Shown piece by piece: positions 37,053-45,321 of a DNA stretch of 64,000 bases; within the stretch, counting starts at the first letter, position 1, and every line of letters starts with the position of its first letter. The position numbers were made by a program, and so were the translations under genes. Source of the DNA: an uncultured Rhodospirillales bacterium (lineage in GTDB: Bacteria; Pseudomonadota; Alphaproteobacteria; Acetobacterales; Acetobacteraceae); contig CAIMSN010000103.1 of assembly GCA_903844135.1 (NCBI GenBank), positions 27,935-91,934 of the forward strand, read 5' to 3'. The notes beneath the pieces are model-generated. The model was not told the DNA's origin. It made no database searches and was given only the letters and a program-made list of their open reading frames with translations.

Positions 37053-38369
37053 ATGCCAGATTCGACCGTTCCTGCGTCGGGCGGCGTCCGCTTTCCGTCC
37101 CCGCGCGCCACCCGCATGCGGGTGCTCGCCCTCACGCTGCTGATGGTCGCCGGCACCGTCAACTATCTCGATCGTTCGGCGCTCTCGATCGGCAATTCGA
37201 GCATCCGCGCCGACCTCCATCTCAGCGACTCGGAAATGGGCCTGCTGCTGTCGGCGTTCGCGGTCGCCTACGGGCTGGCGCAGCTTCCGGTCGGCATCCT
37301 GATCGACCGCTACGGGCCGCGCCGGCTGATGGCGTTCGGCCTTGTGCTGTGGTCGGGCGCGCAGATCGCCGCCGGCTTCGTCGGCGGACTCGGACAGTTC
37401 GTCGCGGCGCGGGCGGCACTCGGCATCGGCGAATCGCCGATGTATCTCGCCGGCACCAAGGTGTGCTCGAACTGGTTCCAGGCCTCGGCCCGCGCGTTCC
37501 CGATCGGACTGTTCAACGCATCCTCTGCCCTGGGGCCGGCGATCGCGCCGCTGATCCTGACCTGGCTGCTGCTCGGCTATGGCTGGCGGCCGATGTTCGT
37601 CATCATCGGCGTGGCCGGACTGGCGATCGCCGTGCTCTGGTCCCTGTTCTATCGCGATCCCGCCGAGCACGGCATCTCCCCGGCGGAACGGAGCTGGATC
37701 AACGCCGAGGACGAAGCCGAGGATCACGCCGCCGCCCCGGCCGGCTGGACCAGCCTGCTGCGCGACCGCACCGCCTGGGGCATGGCGCTTGGCTTCGTCG
37801 GCGTCATCTATCTGACCTGGCTCTACGGCGCCTGGCTGCCGGACTATCTGCATCGCGCCCGCCATCTCAGCCTGGCGCAATCGGGTCTCTGGACCGCCGT
37901 GCCGCAGGCTTGCGGCTTCCTCGGCGCCCTGCTCGGCGGCCTCGCCTCCCGTTCGCTGTCGCGCGCCGGCGTCGCGCCAGTGGCGAGCTGCCGGCTGCCG
38001 CTGGTGATCGCCATGCTCGTCACCGCCGCCTGCACCGCCGGCGCGGTCCTGGTCGACAGCACCATCGCGGCGATCCTGCTGGTCAGCGTGGCGCTGTTCG
38101 CCGGCAGCCTGGCTTCGTCGTGCGGATGGGCGATGGCCGCGGTCGCCACCACCCAGGACAAGGTCGCCACCCTGGAAGCGTTCCAGAATGTCGGCGGCTC
38201 GATCGGCGCCGCGATCGCGCCGGCCCTGACCGGATGGATCGTTCAGCTCACCGGCTCGTTCACACCCGCATTGCTGCTGGCGGCTGGGATCGCCGTGCTG
38301 ACGGCGGCGATCTACCAGTTCGGCACGCGGGACCGGCCGCGCGCGCGACAGACGGAGATGCAGCCATGA
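37053..38369 (+). CDS. MFS transporter, anion:cation symporter (sugar acid) type
   Basis: A 438-residue permease with 12 membrane helices. NYLDRSALSIGNSSIRADL in helix 1 and PVGILIDRYGPRRLMAFG (loop 2-3 motif with Asp and Arg) match the ACS family that imports hexuronates, galactonate or glucarate. GESPMYLAGTKVCSNWF in helix 4-5 and FYRDPAEHGISPAERSWI in the central loop are also typical. The stop overlaps the start of the dehydrogenase as ATGA, pairing transport with oxidation of the imported hydroxy-acid. Confidence 0.88.
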   Translation: MPDSTVPASGGVRFPSPRATRMRVLALTLLMVAGTVNYLDRSALSIGNSSIRADLHLSDSEMGLLLSAFAVAYGLAQLPVGILIDRYGPRRLMAFGLVLWSGAQIAAGFVGGLGQFVAARAALGIGESPMYLAGTKVCSNWFQASARAFPIGLFNASSALGPAIAPLILTWLLLGYGWRPMFVIIGVAGLAIAVLWSLFYRDPAEHGISPAERSWINAEDEAEDHAAAPAGWTSLLRDRTAWGMALGFVGVIYLTWLYGAWLPDYLHRARHLSLAQSGLWTAVPQACGFLGALLGGLASRSLSRAGVAPVASCRLPLVIAMLVTAACTAGAVLVDSTIAAILLVSVALFAGSLASSCGWAMAAVATTQDKVATLEAFQNVGGSIGAAIAPALTGWIVQLTGSFTPALLLAAGIAVLTAAIYQFGTRDRPRARQTEMQP

Positions 38370-39253
38370 AGATCGGATTTGTCGGACTGGGCGCTATGGG
38401 CGAAGGCATGGCGCGACGGCTGCTCGAGGCCGGGCACACGCTCGCCGTGCATAACCGCACCACATCGCGTGCCGAGCCTCTCGTCGCCATCGGCGCCCGC
38501 CTGGCGGACAGCCCGGCCGACGCCTGCCGCGATTGCGACCTCGTTATCAGCATGCTTAGCGACGACGCCGCGGTGGAAGCCGTCACCCTGGGGACCGACG
38601 GAATCGCGGCCGGGCTGCCGACCGGCGCCATCCATGTCTCGTGCAGCACCATCTCCGTGGCCCTGTCGCGCCGCCTGGCCGAGGCGCATGCCACGAACGG
38701 CCAGGCCTATCTCGCCGCGACCGTACTCGGCCGCCCGCCCGCCGCCGCCAGCGGCACCCTGTTCATCGTCGCCGCCGGCGCCCGGGCGGAGATCGATCGG
38801 GCAATGCCGGTGTTCGATACGCTCGGTCAACGCACCTATGTGCTGGGCGACGACCCGGCGCGTTCCAACCTGCTGAAACTGAGTCTGAATTTCCTCATCT
38901 TCTCGACCATCGAGCAGATGGCGGAAGTGTTCGCCCTGAACGACAAGGGCGGCACCTCGCCCGAGACCGTGCTCGACATCCTCACCAGCAGCTTCTTCAC
39001 CGCCCCGGTGCACAAGAACTATGGCAGGTTGATCGTCGAACGTGCCTTCGATTCGCCCGGCGCGCCGATGACGCTGGCCGCCAAGGATACCAGGCTGCTG
39101 CTCGAGGCCGGCGAGGCGCTCGGCGTGCCGATGCCGATGGGATCGCTGGTGCGCGACCGTCTGATCGCCAGCATCGGCCGCGGCGAGCAGGATCTCGATT
39201 TCGCCGGACTGTCGCGCCGGGCCCGCGAGGATGCCGGGCTGCCGAACGACTGA
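38366..39253 (+). CDS. NAD(P)-dependent beta-hydroxyacid dehydrogenase (3-hydroxyisobutyrate dehydrogenase family)
   Basis: A 295-residue oxidoreductase. The Rossmann loop is MKIGFVGLGAMGEGMARRLL. NRTTSRAEPL follows strand 2, where Arg suggests NADP use. The substrate segment reads AAT-VLGRPPAAASGTLFIVAAG, a variant of the usual DAPVSGG motif with Gly-Arg-Pro. The catalytic Lys is in RSNLLKLSLNFLI, the place of the family NxxK motif. AAKDTRLLLEAGEALGVPMPM closes the domain. Translational coupling to the sugar-acid-type transporter suggests oxidation of an imported hydroxy-acid. A plant GLYR-like succinic or glyoxylate semialdehyde reductase is the alternative. Confidence 0.88.
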   Translation: MKIGFVGLGAMGEGMARRLLEAGHTLAVHNRTTSRAEPLVAIGARLADSPADACRDCDLVISMLSDDAAVEAVTLGTDGIAAGLPTGAIHVSCSTISVALSRRLAEAHATNGQAYLAATVLGRPPAAASGTLFIVAAGARAEIDRAMPVFDTLGQRTYVLGDDPARSNLLKLSLNFLIFSTIEQMAEVFALNDKGGTSPETVLDILTSSFFTAPVHKNYGRLIVERAFDSPGAPMTLAAKDTRLLLEAGEALGVPMPMGSLVRDRLIASIGRGEQDLDFAGLSRRAREDAGLPND

Positions 39254-39270
39254 GACCTCCGCTTGAACAG

Positions 39271-39301
39271 AAAAAGGGCTGCGCGGCGAACCGCGCAGCC
39301 C
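39271..39301 (-). terminator. Rho-independent terminator of oprB
   Basis: A perfect 11-base-pair stem GGGCTGCGCGG with CCGCGCAGCCC (39276-39286 with 39291-39301) around CGAA. On the minus strand five T follow (39271-39275). It ends transcription of the porin gene, whose stop is at 39329. The convergent dehydrogenase gene gains no U-tract from it. Confidence 0.85.
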
Positions 39302-39328
39302 CTGAAATGTCCGGTTGTCCTGCTTCGA

Positions 39329-40798
39329 TCAGAACAGCTGGATGTGGCTCTTGAAGCCGATCACGGCCGCGTTGCTCAGATTGGCCTGCGCGTTCGGACG
39401 GATGAAATACTGGAAGTCCGGCGCGAAGGTGACGCCACGGAACACGTGGATCTGGTAGTTCACTTCGAAGTTGTAGGTGTGGCTCTGCACCCCGGGGGTC
39501 GACGAGTCGTAGAACTGGCCGGTTCCGGTGATCGGCAGGCCGAGTTCCTGCTGCAGCGCCTCCGTCTTCGACACCTGATCGGACACTTCGAGATAGCTGA
39601 ACGCCGCCGAAATCCCGTCCTGCGGACGCGCCTTCCAGAAGCCGTGATCGATCAGGCCGACCTCGCCCTGGCTGGTGCGGGTCGAGGTGTTGTCATCGTT
39701 ATGATAGAAGCCGGCGAACGCGATCAGGCCGTTGGTCGCACCCGGACCGTGACGCAGCACCATCTGGTCGACCAGGGCGTACTCCGCGGTCTGGCCCTTG
39801 CGGACCTTGGGCGGGAGCCCGCTCAGGACGAACGGCGCGCCGTTGGCGTCCAGATAGTTATCGTTGTGGTTGTTGTTGTCGTAGATGAAGCCGACCGAGT
39901 AGTGGCCGGGCAGCTTGTCCGGACCGAAGAACGGCTCGAAGCCGGCCTGCACCGGAATGCTCTCGCCGCTGATATGCGAAGAATTGAACTTGAAGCCCGA
40001 CCTAAACCCGTTGTTGCTGTAGATGTTGTCCTCGGTGAAGAACATGCCGGCCTGGACGTAGGTCAATGCCGTCGGGCGGACGCGGAGACGGAAGGCCCAG
40101 TTCGCGTCGGGATACGACGAGACCGCGAAATTGTCGGACGACGCCTTTGGGTTACCGCAGAAGGCGTTGTTCATGAAGTTGCAGTAGAGCGGCGAAGAGG
40201 CGAAGTCGTTCAGGACCGGCATGCGGCCGAAGGCGAAATCGACCCGGCCGTGCGCCAGGGTCTCCTCGCCATACACGTCGACCAGATGGATCGCCACGTT
40301 GCCGCCGGCGCCGTAGATTTCCTGCGACGGGTCGAGGTTGTCGCCGAAGATGCGGCTGGCGGGGATGCCGTAACGGCCGACCATGATCGAGTGGGTCGAG
40401 AAACCGCGCACGCCGGCCAGCTTCTCCCAGTCGATGTCGGTCTCGAGGCCATACTGGCCGGCATTGGTCGACCCGGTATGGTCACCGGACACGATCCCGG
40501 CGAACTCGTCTACGTTATCGAGGCCGACATAGATGCCCATGTTGCGCAGCGTCGCGCGGTAGCCGCCGAAATCGGGCAGCAGCGCCTCGTTGACCGGCAG
40601 CGGCGGCACGCTGCTGCCTTCGAACACGGTGCCCGACGGCGGGGTCGCGACCCGGAGGCTGGGCTGGAGCCCGGTCTGGGCCATGACGGGCACGAACGCG
40701 GTCGAGCCGAGCAGCCCGCTCAGCGCGATCGTCGCGACGGCGACGGCACGTCCGCTGAACACCGCGCGGGCGCCGACCTTCGTTTCGTTGATTGTCAT
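39329..40798 (-). CDS. oprB: Carbohydrate-selective porin OprB family
   Basis: A 489-residue outer-membrane beta-barrel. An N-terminal signal peptide (hydrophobic VAVATIALSGLLGSTAFVPVMA, cleavage near AQT) is followed by amphipathic strands rich in aromatic girdle residues, such as GVRGFSTHSIMVGRYG and ANWAFRLRVRPTALTYVQAGMFF. The protein ends VIGFKSHIQLF with a terminal Phe as needed for barrel assembly. Start ATG 40798 is seven bases after GAGG. The longer open frame to 41245 runs into the divergent transporter gene. It admits sugars to the periplasm, serving the ABC system encoded divergently. Confidence 0.93.
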   Translation of the reverse strand: MTINETKVGARAVFSGRAVAVATIALSGLLGSTAFVPVMAQTGLQPSLRVATPPSGTVFEGSSVPPLPVNEALLPDFGGYRATLRNMGIYVGLDNVDEFAGIVSGDHTGSTNAGQYGLETDIDWEKLAGVRGFSTHSIMVGRYGIPASRIFGDNLDPSQEIYGAGGNVAIHLVDVYGEETLAHGRVDFAFGRMPVLNDFASSPLYCNFMNNAFCGNPKASSDNFAVSSYPDANWAFRLRVRPTALTYVQAGMFFTEDNIYSNNGFRSGFKFNSSHISGESIPVQAGFEPFFGPDKLPGHYSVGFIYDNNNHNDNYLDANGAPFVLSGLPPKVRKGQTAEYALVDQMVLRHGPGATNGLIAFAGFYHNDDNTSTRTSQGEVGLIDHGFWKARPQDGISAAFSYLEVSDQVSKTEALQQELGLPITGTGQFYDSSTPGVQSHTYNFEVNYQIHVFRGVTFAPDFQYFIRPNAQANLSNAAVIGFKSHIQLF

Positions 40799-40857
40799 CG
40801 TTTCCTCTTGTTCAGTCGTCTTGTTTTTGTCGGACTTTTCGTCGGCCGATGGGGCGG

Positions 40858-40893
40858 ATAATAGAACGACCGTTCCGAAGCGCCAGTTCGGAA
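40858..40893 (-). promoter_or_regulatory. oprB promoter region with a 21-base inverted repeat
   Basis: The minus strand has a -10-like TATTAT (40858-40863). The position 17 bases upstream, where the -35 should lie (CTGGCG, 40881-40886), is poor but is covered by a perfect inverted repeat TTCCGAA-N7-TTCGGAA (40873-40893). This looks like an operator at a promoter that needs an activator or is repressed. The divergent gap (40799-41096) also has GTCAAGTTGAC (40993-41003) on the side of the binding-protein gene, with no clear -10 there. Confidence 0.45.
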
Positions 40894-41096
40894 GCGCACC
40901 TAATCCACCCTGCCGCCCGGGAAATGTCCCACCTGTTGCAAGGAGGTCGCACTCTCGGTGCCGGCCGGCGGTCCGGTGCGGCGCCTCCCTGTCAAGTTGA
41001 CGCCGGATGGGCACAGTGGGAGGGTCTGCGCCAAGCTGGCCAACCGTGTCATCAAGACCGGAGCCGCAATGAACGTGGTTCCGGGAGGACCAGACA

Positions 41097-42446
41097 ATGT
41101 CCATGAAATCAGCCAGACGATCCCGCTTCCTCCGCACCGCTCTCGGCACGACCATTCTCGCCTGCTCCGTGGCAGGCACCTCGTCCGCGATGGCCGATGC
41201 CACCATCACCATCGCCACCGTGAATAACGGCGACATGGTCGTCATGCAGAAGCTCTCCTCGGAGTTCGAGAAGCAGCATCCCGATATTCATCTGCGCTGG
41301 GTCGTGCTGGAGGAAAACGTTCTGCGGCAGCGCGTGACTACCGACATCGCCACCAAGGCCGGCCAGTTCGACATCATGACCATCGGCAACTACGAGGTGC
41401 CGATTTGGGCCAAGCAGAAATGGCTGGTGCCGATGGACAACCTGCCCGCCAACTACGACGTGAACGATCTGTTAAAGCCGGTCGCCCAGGGCCTGACCTA
41501 CGAAGGAAAGCTGTACGGACTCCCGTTCTACGCCGAAAGCGCGATGACCTATTATCGCACCGACCTGTTCAAGAAGGCCGGCCTGACCATGCCGGCCAGC
41601 CCCGACTACGACTCGATCCGCGGCATGGCCGACAAGCTGACGGACAAGGCCGGCCAGACCTACGGCATGTGTCTTCGCGGCAAGCCCGGCTGGGGCGAGA
41701 ACATGGCCTACGTCACCACCCTGGTGGACGCGATGGGCGGCCAGTGGTTCGACATGGCCTGGAAGCCGACCATCAACACCCCGGCCTGGAACAAGGCGAT
41801 CACCTATTACTCGGACATTCTGAAGGCCGACGGCCCGCCCGGAATCTCCTCCAACGGCTTCAACGAGACCCTGGCCCTGTTCTCCAGCGGCCATTGCGCG
41901 ATGTGGATCGATTCCACCGTCGCCGCCGGGCTGCTCTACGACAAGAAGCAGAGCCAGGTCTCGGACGAGGTCGGCTTCGCGCCGATGCCGACCGGCACCT
42001 TCAAAGGCGGCCCGACCTGGCTGTGGAGCTGGAACCTGGCGATCCCGGTCTCGTCCAAGCAGCAGGAAGCCGCCAAGACCTTCGTCACCTGGGCGACATC
42101 CAAGGAATACATCGCGCTGGTCGCCCGCAATAACGGCTGGGTGGCGATCCCGCCCGGCACCCGCCAGAGCACCTACGACAATCCCGAATACAAGAAGGTC
42201 GCGCCGTTCGCAGGCTTCGTCCTCGCCGCCATCAACTCCGCCAACCCTGACGGACAGACCGCCAACCCGCGCCCCTACACCGGCGGCCAGTTCGTCGCGA
42301 TCCCCGAGTTCCAGGGCATCGGCACCCAGGTCGGCCAGACCATCGCCGGGGTGCTGACCGGGCAGAGCTCGGTCGCCCAGGCGCTCGCCGCCGCGCAATC
42401 CGCAACCGCGCGGACCATGCGCCAGGCCGGCTACCCGAAGAAGTAG
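41097..42446 (+). CDS. ABC transporter sugar/polyol-binding protein
   Basis: A 449-residue periplasmic binding protein (cluster B type). Signal peptide from residue 1 to about 32 (TALGTTILACSVAG core, ending SAMADA). Mature part starts TITIATVNNGDMVVMQKLS. GKLYGLPFYAESAMTYYRTDLFKKAGL is the hinge segment typical of polyol-binding SmoE/MtlE proteins, and WLWSWNLAIPVSSKQQEAAKTFV is also shared with them. Ligand is probably sorbitol, mannitol or a related polyol. The following genes encode its two permeases and ATPase. A GGGAGGA site precedes the ATG by about 8 bases. Confidence 0.9.
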   Translation: MSMKSARRSRFLRTALGTTILACSVAGTSSAMADATITIATVNNGDMVVMQKLSSEFEKQHPDIHLRWVVLEENVLRQRVTTDIATKAGQFDIMTIGNYEVPIWAKQKWLVPMDNLPANYDVNDLLKPVAQGLTYEGKLYGLPFYAESAMTYYRTDLFKKAGLTMPASPDYDSIRGMADKLTDKAGQTYGMCLRGKPGWGENMAYVTTLVDAMGGQWFDMAWKPTINTPAWNKAITYYSDILKADGPPGISSNGFNETLALFSSGHCAMWIDSTVAAGLLYDKKQSQVSDEVGFAPMPTGTFKGGPTWLWSWNLAIPVSSKQQEAAKTFVTWATSKEYIALVARNNGWVAIPPGTRQSTYDNPEYKKVAPFAGFVLAAINSANPDGQTANPRPYTGGQFVAIPEFQGIGTQVGQTIAGVLTGQSSVAQALAAAQSATARTMRQAGYPKK

Positions 42447-42467
42447 TCCGGAGAGGAGGCGAACGCG

Positions 42468-43385
42468 ATGTCGGCAAGTCTGACCGGTCCGGCGCCGGGG
42501 CACGATGCGAAGGCCGCGCCGGCCGCCAGACCGGTCGCGCGCAGCCTGCTGGTGATGCCGTCGGTGCTTGTGCTGCTGGCGTGGATGATCGTCCCGCTGG
42601 CCATGACGCTGTGGTTCTCGGTCAGGCAGTACAACCTGCTCGATCCGAGCATCCACGGCTTCGCCGGCATCGACAACTACACCTACCTCGTCACCGATCC
42701 CGATTTCTGGGCATCGCTGGAGAACACGCTGATCCTGCTGGTGGCGGTGCTGGTGATCACCGTATGCCTCGGCACGCTGCTGGCGGTGCTGTTCAACCAG
42801 CCCTTTCCAGGACGAAACGTCGCCAGGGTACTGGCGATCTCGCCCTTCTTCGTCATGCCGACGGTGGCGGCGCTGATCTGGAAGAACCTGCTGATGCACC
42901 CGATCTACGGAGTGCTGGGCGTGGTCGCCCACGCCTTCGGCGTACCGCCGGTCGACTGGTTCGCGCACTACCCGCTATTCTCCGTCATCGCCATCGTCTC
43001 CTGGGAGTGGCTGCCCTTCGCGCTGCTCATTCTGCTCACCGCGGTCCAGTCGCTCGACACCGACCAGCTCGAGGCGGCCCGCATGGACGGCGCCGGATCG
43101 ATCGCCCAGTTCTTCTTCATCACGCTGCCGCATCTCTCCCGGGCGATCAGCGTGGTGATCATGATCGAGACGATCTTCCTGCTCAGCGTATTTGCGGAAA
43201 TCTTCGTCACGACCGCCGGCGGTCCGGGCAACGCCACCACCAATCTCGCCTTCCTGATCTATTCCCGCGCCCTTCTGCAGTTCGATGTCGGCGGCGCGTC
43301 GGCCGGCGGCATGGTGGCGATCCTGCTCGCCAACATCGTCGCCTTCTTCCTCGTGCGCACCGTTGCCCGCCGGCTGGAGACCTGA
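42468..43385 (+). CDS. Sugar/polyol ABC transporter permease 1
   Basis: A 305-residue inner-membrane protein with six predicted helices after a 25-residue cytoplasmic lead. The ATPase-docking EAA loop is visible as QLEAARMDGAGSIAQFFFITLP. Upstream segments (LDPSIHGFAGIDNYTYLVTD) match the MalF-like permeases of polyol systems. It begins 22 bases after the binding-protein stop with a GGAGAGGAGG site, and ends two bases before permease 2. Confidence 0.92.
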   Translation: MSASLTGPAPGHDAKAAPAARPVARSLLVMPSVLVLLAWMIVPLAMTLWFSVRQYNLLDPSIHGFAGIDNYTYLVTDPDFWASLENTLILLVAVLVITVCLGTLLAVLFNQPFPGRNVARVLAISPFFVMPTVAALIWKNLLMHPIYGVLGVVAHAFGVPPVDWFAHYPLFSVIAIVSWEWLPFALLILLTAVQSLDTDQLEAARMDGAGSIAQFFFITLPHLSRAISVVIMIETIFLLSVFAEIFVTTAGGPGNATTNLAFLIYSRALLQFDVGGASAGGMVAILLANIVAFFLVRTVARRLET

Positions 43386-43387
43386 CG

Positions 43388-44203
43388 ATGACCGATAGCC
43401 TGACCAAGCGGCTGGTCATCGCCATCCTCGGCTGGACGGTGGCGCTGCTCCTGTTCTTTCCGATCTTCTGGATGGTGCTGACCAGCTTCAAGAGCGAGAC
43501 CGACGCCATCACCGCGCGGCTGGCGTTCGCGCCGACCCTGGCCGCCTACGGCGAGGTGTTCGCCCGCGCCAACTATCTCGCCTTCGCGCTGAACAGCGTC
43601 GTCATCTCGGTCGGCGGCTCGGTGCTGGCGCTGGCGTTCGCGATCCCCGCCGCCTACTCCATGGCCTTCCATCCGACGCAGCGCACGCGCGGCACGCTGC
43701 TCTGGATGCTCTCGACCAAGATGCTGCCGCCGGTCGGCGTCCTGGTGCCGATCTACCTGCTGTTCCGCACCACCCACCTGCTCGACACAAGAACCGGCCT
43801 GATCCTGATCTACGCCCTCATGAACCTGCCGATCGTGGTCTGGATGCTGTTCACCTTCTACAAGGAGGTGCCGCACGAGATCCTGGAGGCCGGCCGCATG
43901 GACGGCGCCAACACCTGGGCCGAGGTCTGGCATCTGCTGATGCCGCTCACCCTGCCCGGCGTCGCCTCCACCGGGCTGCTCTCCCTGATCCTGTGCTGGA
44001 ACGAGGCGTTCTGGAGCCTCAACCTCACCTCGTCGAGCGCCGCGCCGCTCACCACCTTCATCGCCTCGTTCTCGTCGCCCGAAGGCCTGTTCTTCGCCAA
44101 GCTCTCCGCCGCCTCGACGATGGCCGTGGCCCCGATCCTGATCTTCGGCTGGTTCAGCCAGAAGCAGCTCGTCCAGGGCCTGACCTTCGGCGCCGTAAAG
44201 TAG
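43388..44203 (+). CDS. Sugar/polyol ABC transporter permease 2
   Basis: A 271-residue MalG-like permease with six helices. The EAA loop reads ILEAGRMDGANTWAEVWHLLMP. STKMLPPVGVLVPIYLLF and FIASFSSPEGLFFAKLSAAS are signatures of the SmoG/MtlG subgroup. The long open frame extending to 42581 is an out-of-register extension over permease 1. The ATG at 43388 is right after the upstream stop. Confidence 0.92.
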   Translation: MTDSLTKRLVIAILGWTVALLLFFPIFWMVLTSFKSETDAITARLAFAPTLAAYGEVFARANYLAFALNSVVISVGGSVLALAFAIPAAYSMAFHPTQRTRGTLLWMLSTKMLPPVGVLVPIYLLFRTTHLLDTRTGLILIYALMNLPIVVWMLFTFYKEVPHEILEAGRMDGANTWAEVWHLLMPLTLPGVASTGLLSLILCWNEAFWSLNLTSSSAAPLTTFIASFSSPEGLFFAKLSAASTMAVAPILIFGWFSQKQLVQGLTFGAVK

Positions 44204-44212
44204 GACCGTCCC

Positions 44213-45316
44213 ATGGCCACTCTCACGCTCCGCAACATCAAGAAAGCCTACGGCGCCGCCGAGGTGATCAAGGGCATCGATCTCGACATCGAGGACCGCG
44301 AGTTCGTCGTGTTCGTCGGCCCGTCGGGCTGCGGCAAATCCACCCTGCTGCGCATGATCGCCGGCCTCGAGCCCATCACCTCCGGCGACCTGTCGATCGA
44401 CGGCAAGCGCGTCAACGAGGTCGGACCCGCCGATCGCGGCCTGGCCATGGTGTTCCAGTCCTACGCGCTCTATCCGCACATGACGGTGGCGCAGAACATG
44501 GGCTTCGCGCTGCGCCTGGCGAAGGTTCCCAAGGCGGAACGTGACGCCAAGGTGGCCGAGGCGGCCCGCATCCTGCAGCTCGGTCCCTACCTCGAACGCC
44601 GCCCGAAGGACCTGTCCGGCGGCCAGCGCCAGCGCGTCGCGATCGGACGCGCGATCGTCCGCGCGCCCAAGGTGTTCCTGTTCGACGAGCCGCTCTCCAA
44701 CCTGGATGCGGCGCTGCGCGGCCAGACCAGGATCGAGATCGCCAAGCTGCACGAGGAGCTGGCGGTGACGATGATCTACGTCACCCACGACCAGATCGAG
44801 GCGATGACGCTGGCCGACAAGATCGTCGTGCTGCAGGCCGGCCGCATCGAACAGGTCGGCTCGCCGCTGGAGCTGTACCACCACCCCGCCAACATCTTCG
44901 TCGCCGGCTTCATCGGCTCGCCGAGGATGAACATGCTGCCGGTCGCCGTCGACGGCGTGTCGGCCGCGGGCGTCTCGGTGCGGCTGCCGTCGGGGGTGGC
45001 ACTCACCATCCCCTGCAGCGGCGCCGGCCTGTCCGCCGGCAGCGCGCTCACGCTGGGGATCCGGCCGGAGGCGCTCCGTCCGGACGAGAACGGCCCGATC
45101 GCCGGCACCGTCAAGCTCGTCGAACGCCTCGGCGGCCTCACCCTGCTGCATGTCGAGACCGAGGGCATCGAGGACATGATCGTGCAGCTCGAAGGCCTGT
45201 CGCTGGTCGACCTGCACCAGCAGGTGCGATTCTCCGCCGACGGCGCCGCGCTGCATCTGTTCGACCAGGCCGGCCAGGCGCTGCCGGCGCTGGCCCGTCA
45301 CAGCCTGGTCGCCTGA
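44213..45316 (+). CDS. Sugar/polyol ABC transporter ATP-binding protein
   Basis: A 367-residue MalK-type ATPase. Walker [13 protein letters not shown]-loop [12 protein letters not shown], signature [15 protein letters not shown], Walker [14 protein letters not shown]-loop [14 protein letters not shown]. The C-terminal regulatory OB fold starts near [12 protein letters not shown] and contains [10 protein letters not shown], typical of the UgpC/SmoK group. It energises the two permeases encoded immediately upstream. Confidence 0.95.
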   Translation: MATLTLRNIKKAYGAAEVIKGIDLDIEDREFVVFVGPSGCGKSTLLRMIAGLEPITSGDLSIDGKRVNEVGPADRGLAMVFQSYALYPHMTVAQNMGFALRLAKVPKAERDAKVAEAARILQLGPYLERRPKDLSGGQRQRVAIGRAIVRAPKVFLFDEPLSNLDAALRGQTRIEIAKLHEELAVTMIYVTHDQIEAMTLADKIVVLQAGRIEQVGSPLELYHHPANIFVAGFIGSPRMNMLPVAVDGVSAAGVSVRLPSGVALTIPCSGAGLSAGSALTLGIRPEALRPDENGPIAGTVKLVERLGGLTLLHVETEGIEDMIVQLEGLSLVDLHQQVRFSADGAALHLFDQAGQALPALARHSLVA

Positions 45317-45321
45317 GCCCG

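Noticed and set aside
39276..39301. The oprB terminator hairpin as a terminator for the convergent dehydrogenase as well
   Set aside because: On the plus strand no T-tract follows the stem, so only minus-strand termination is supported.
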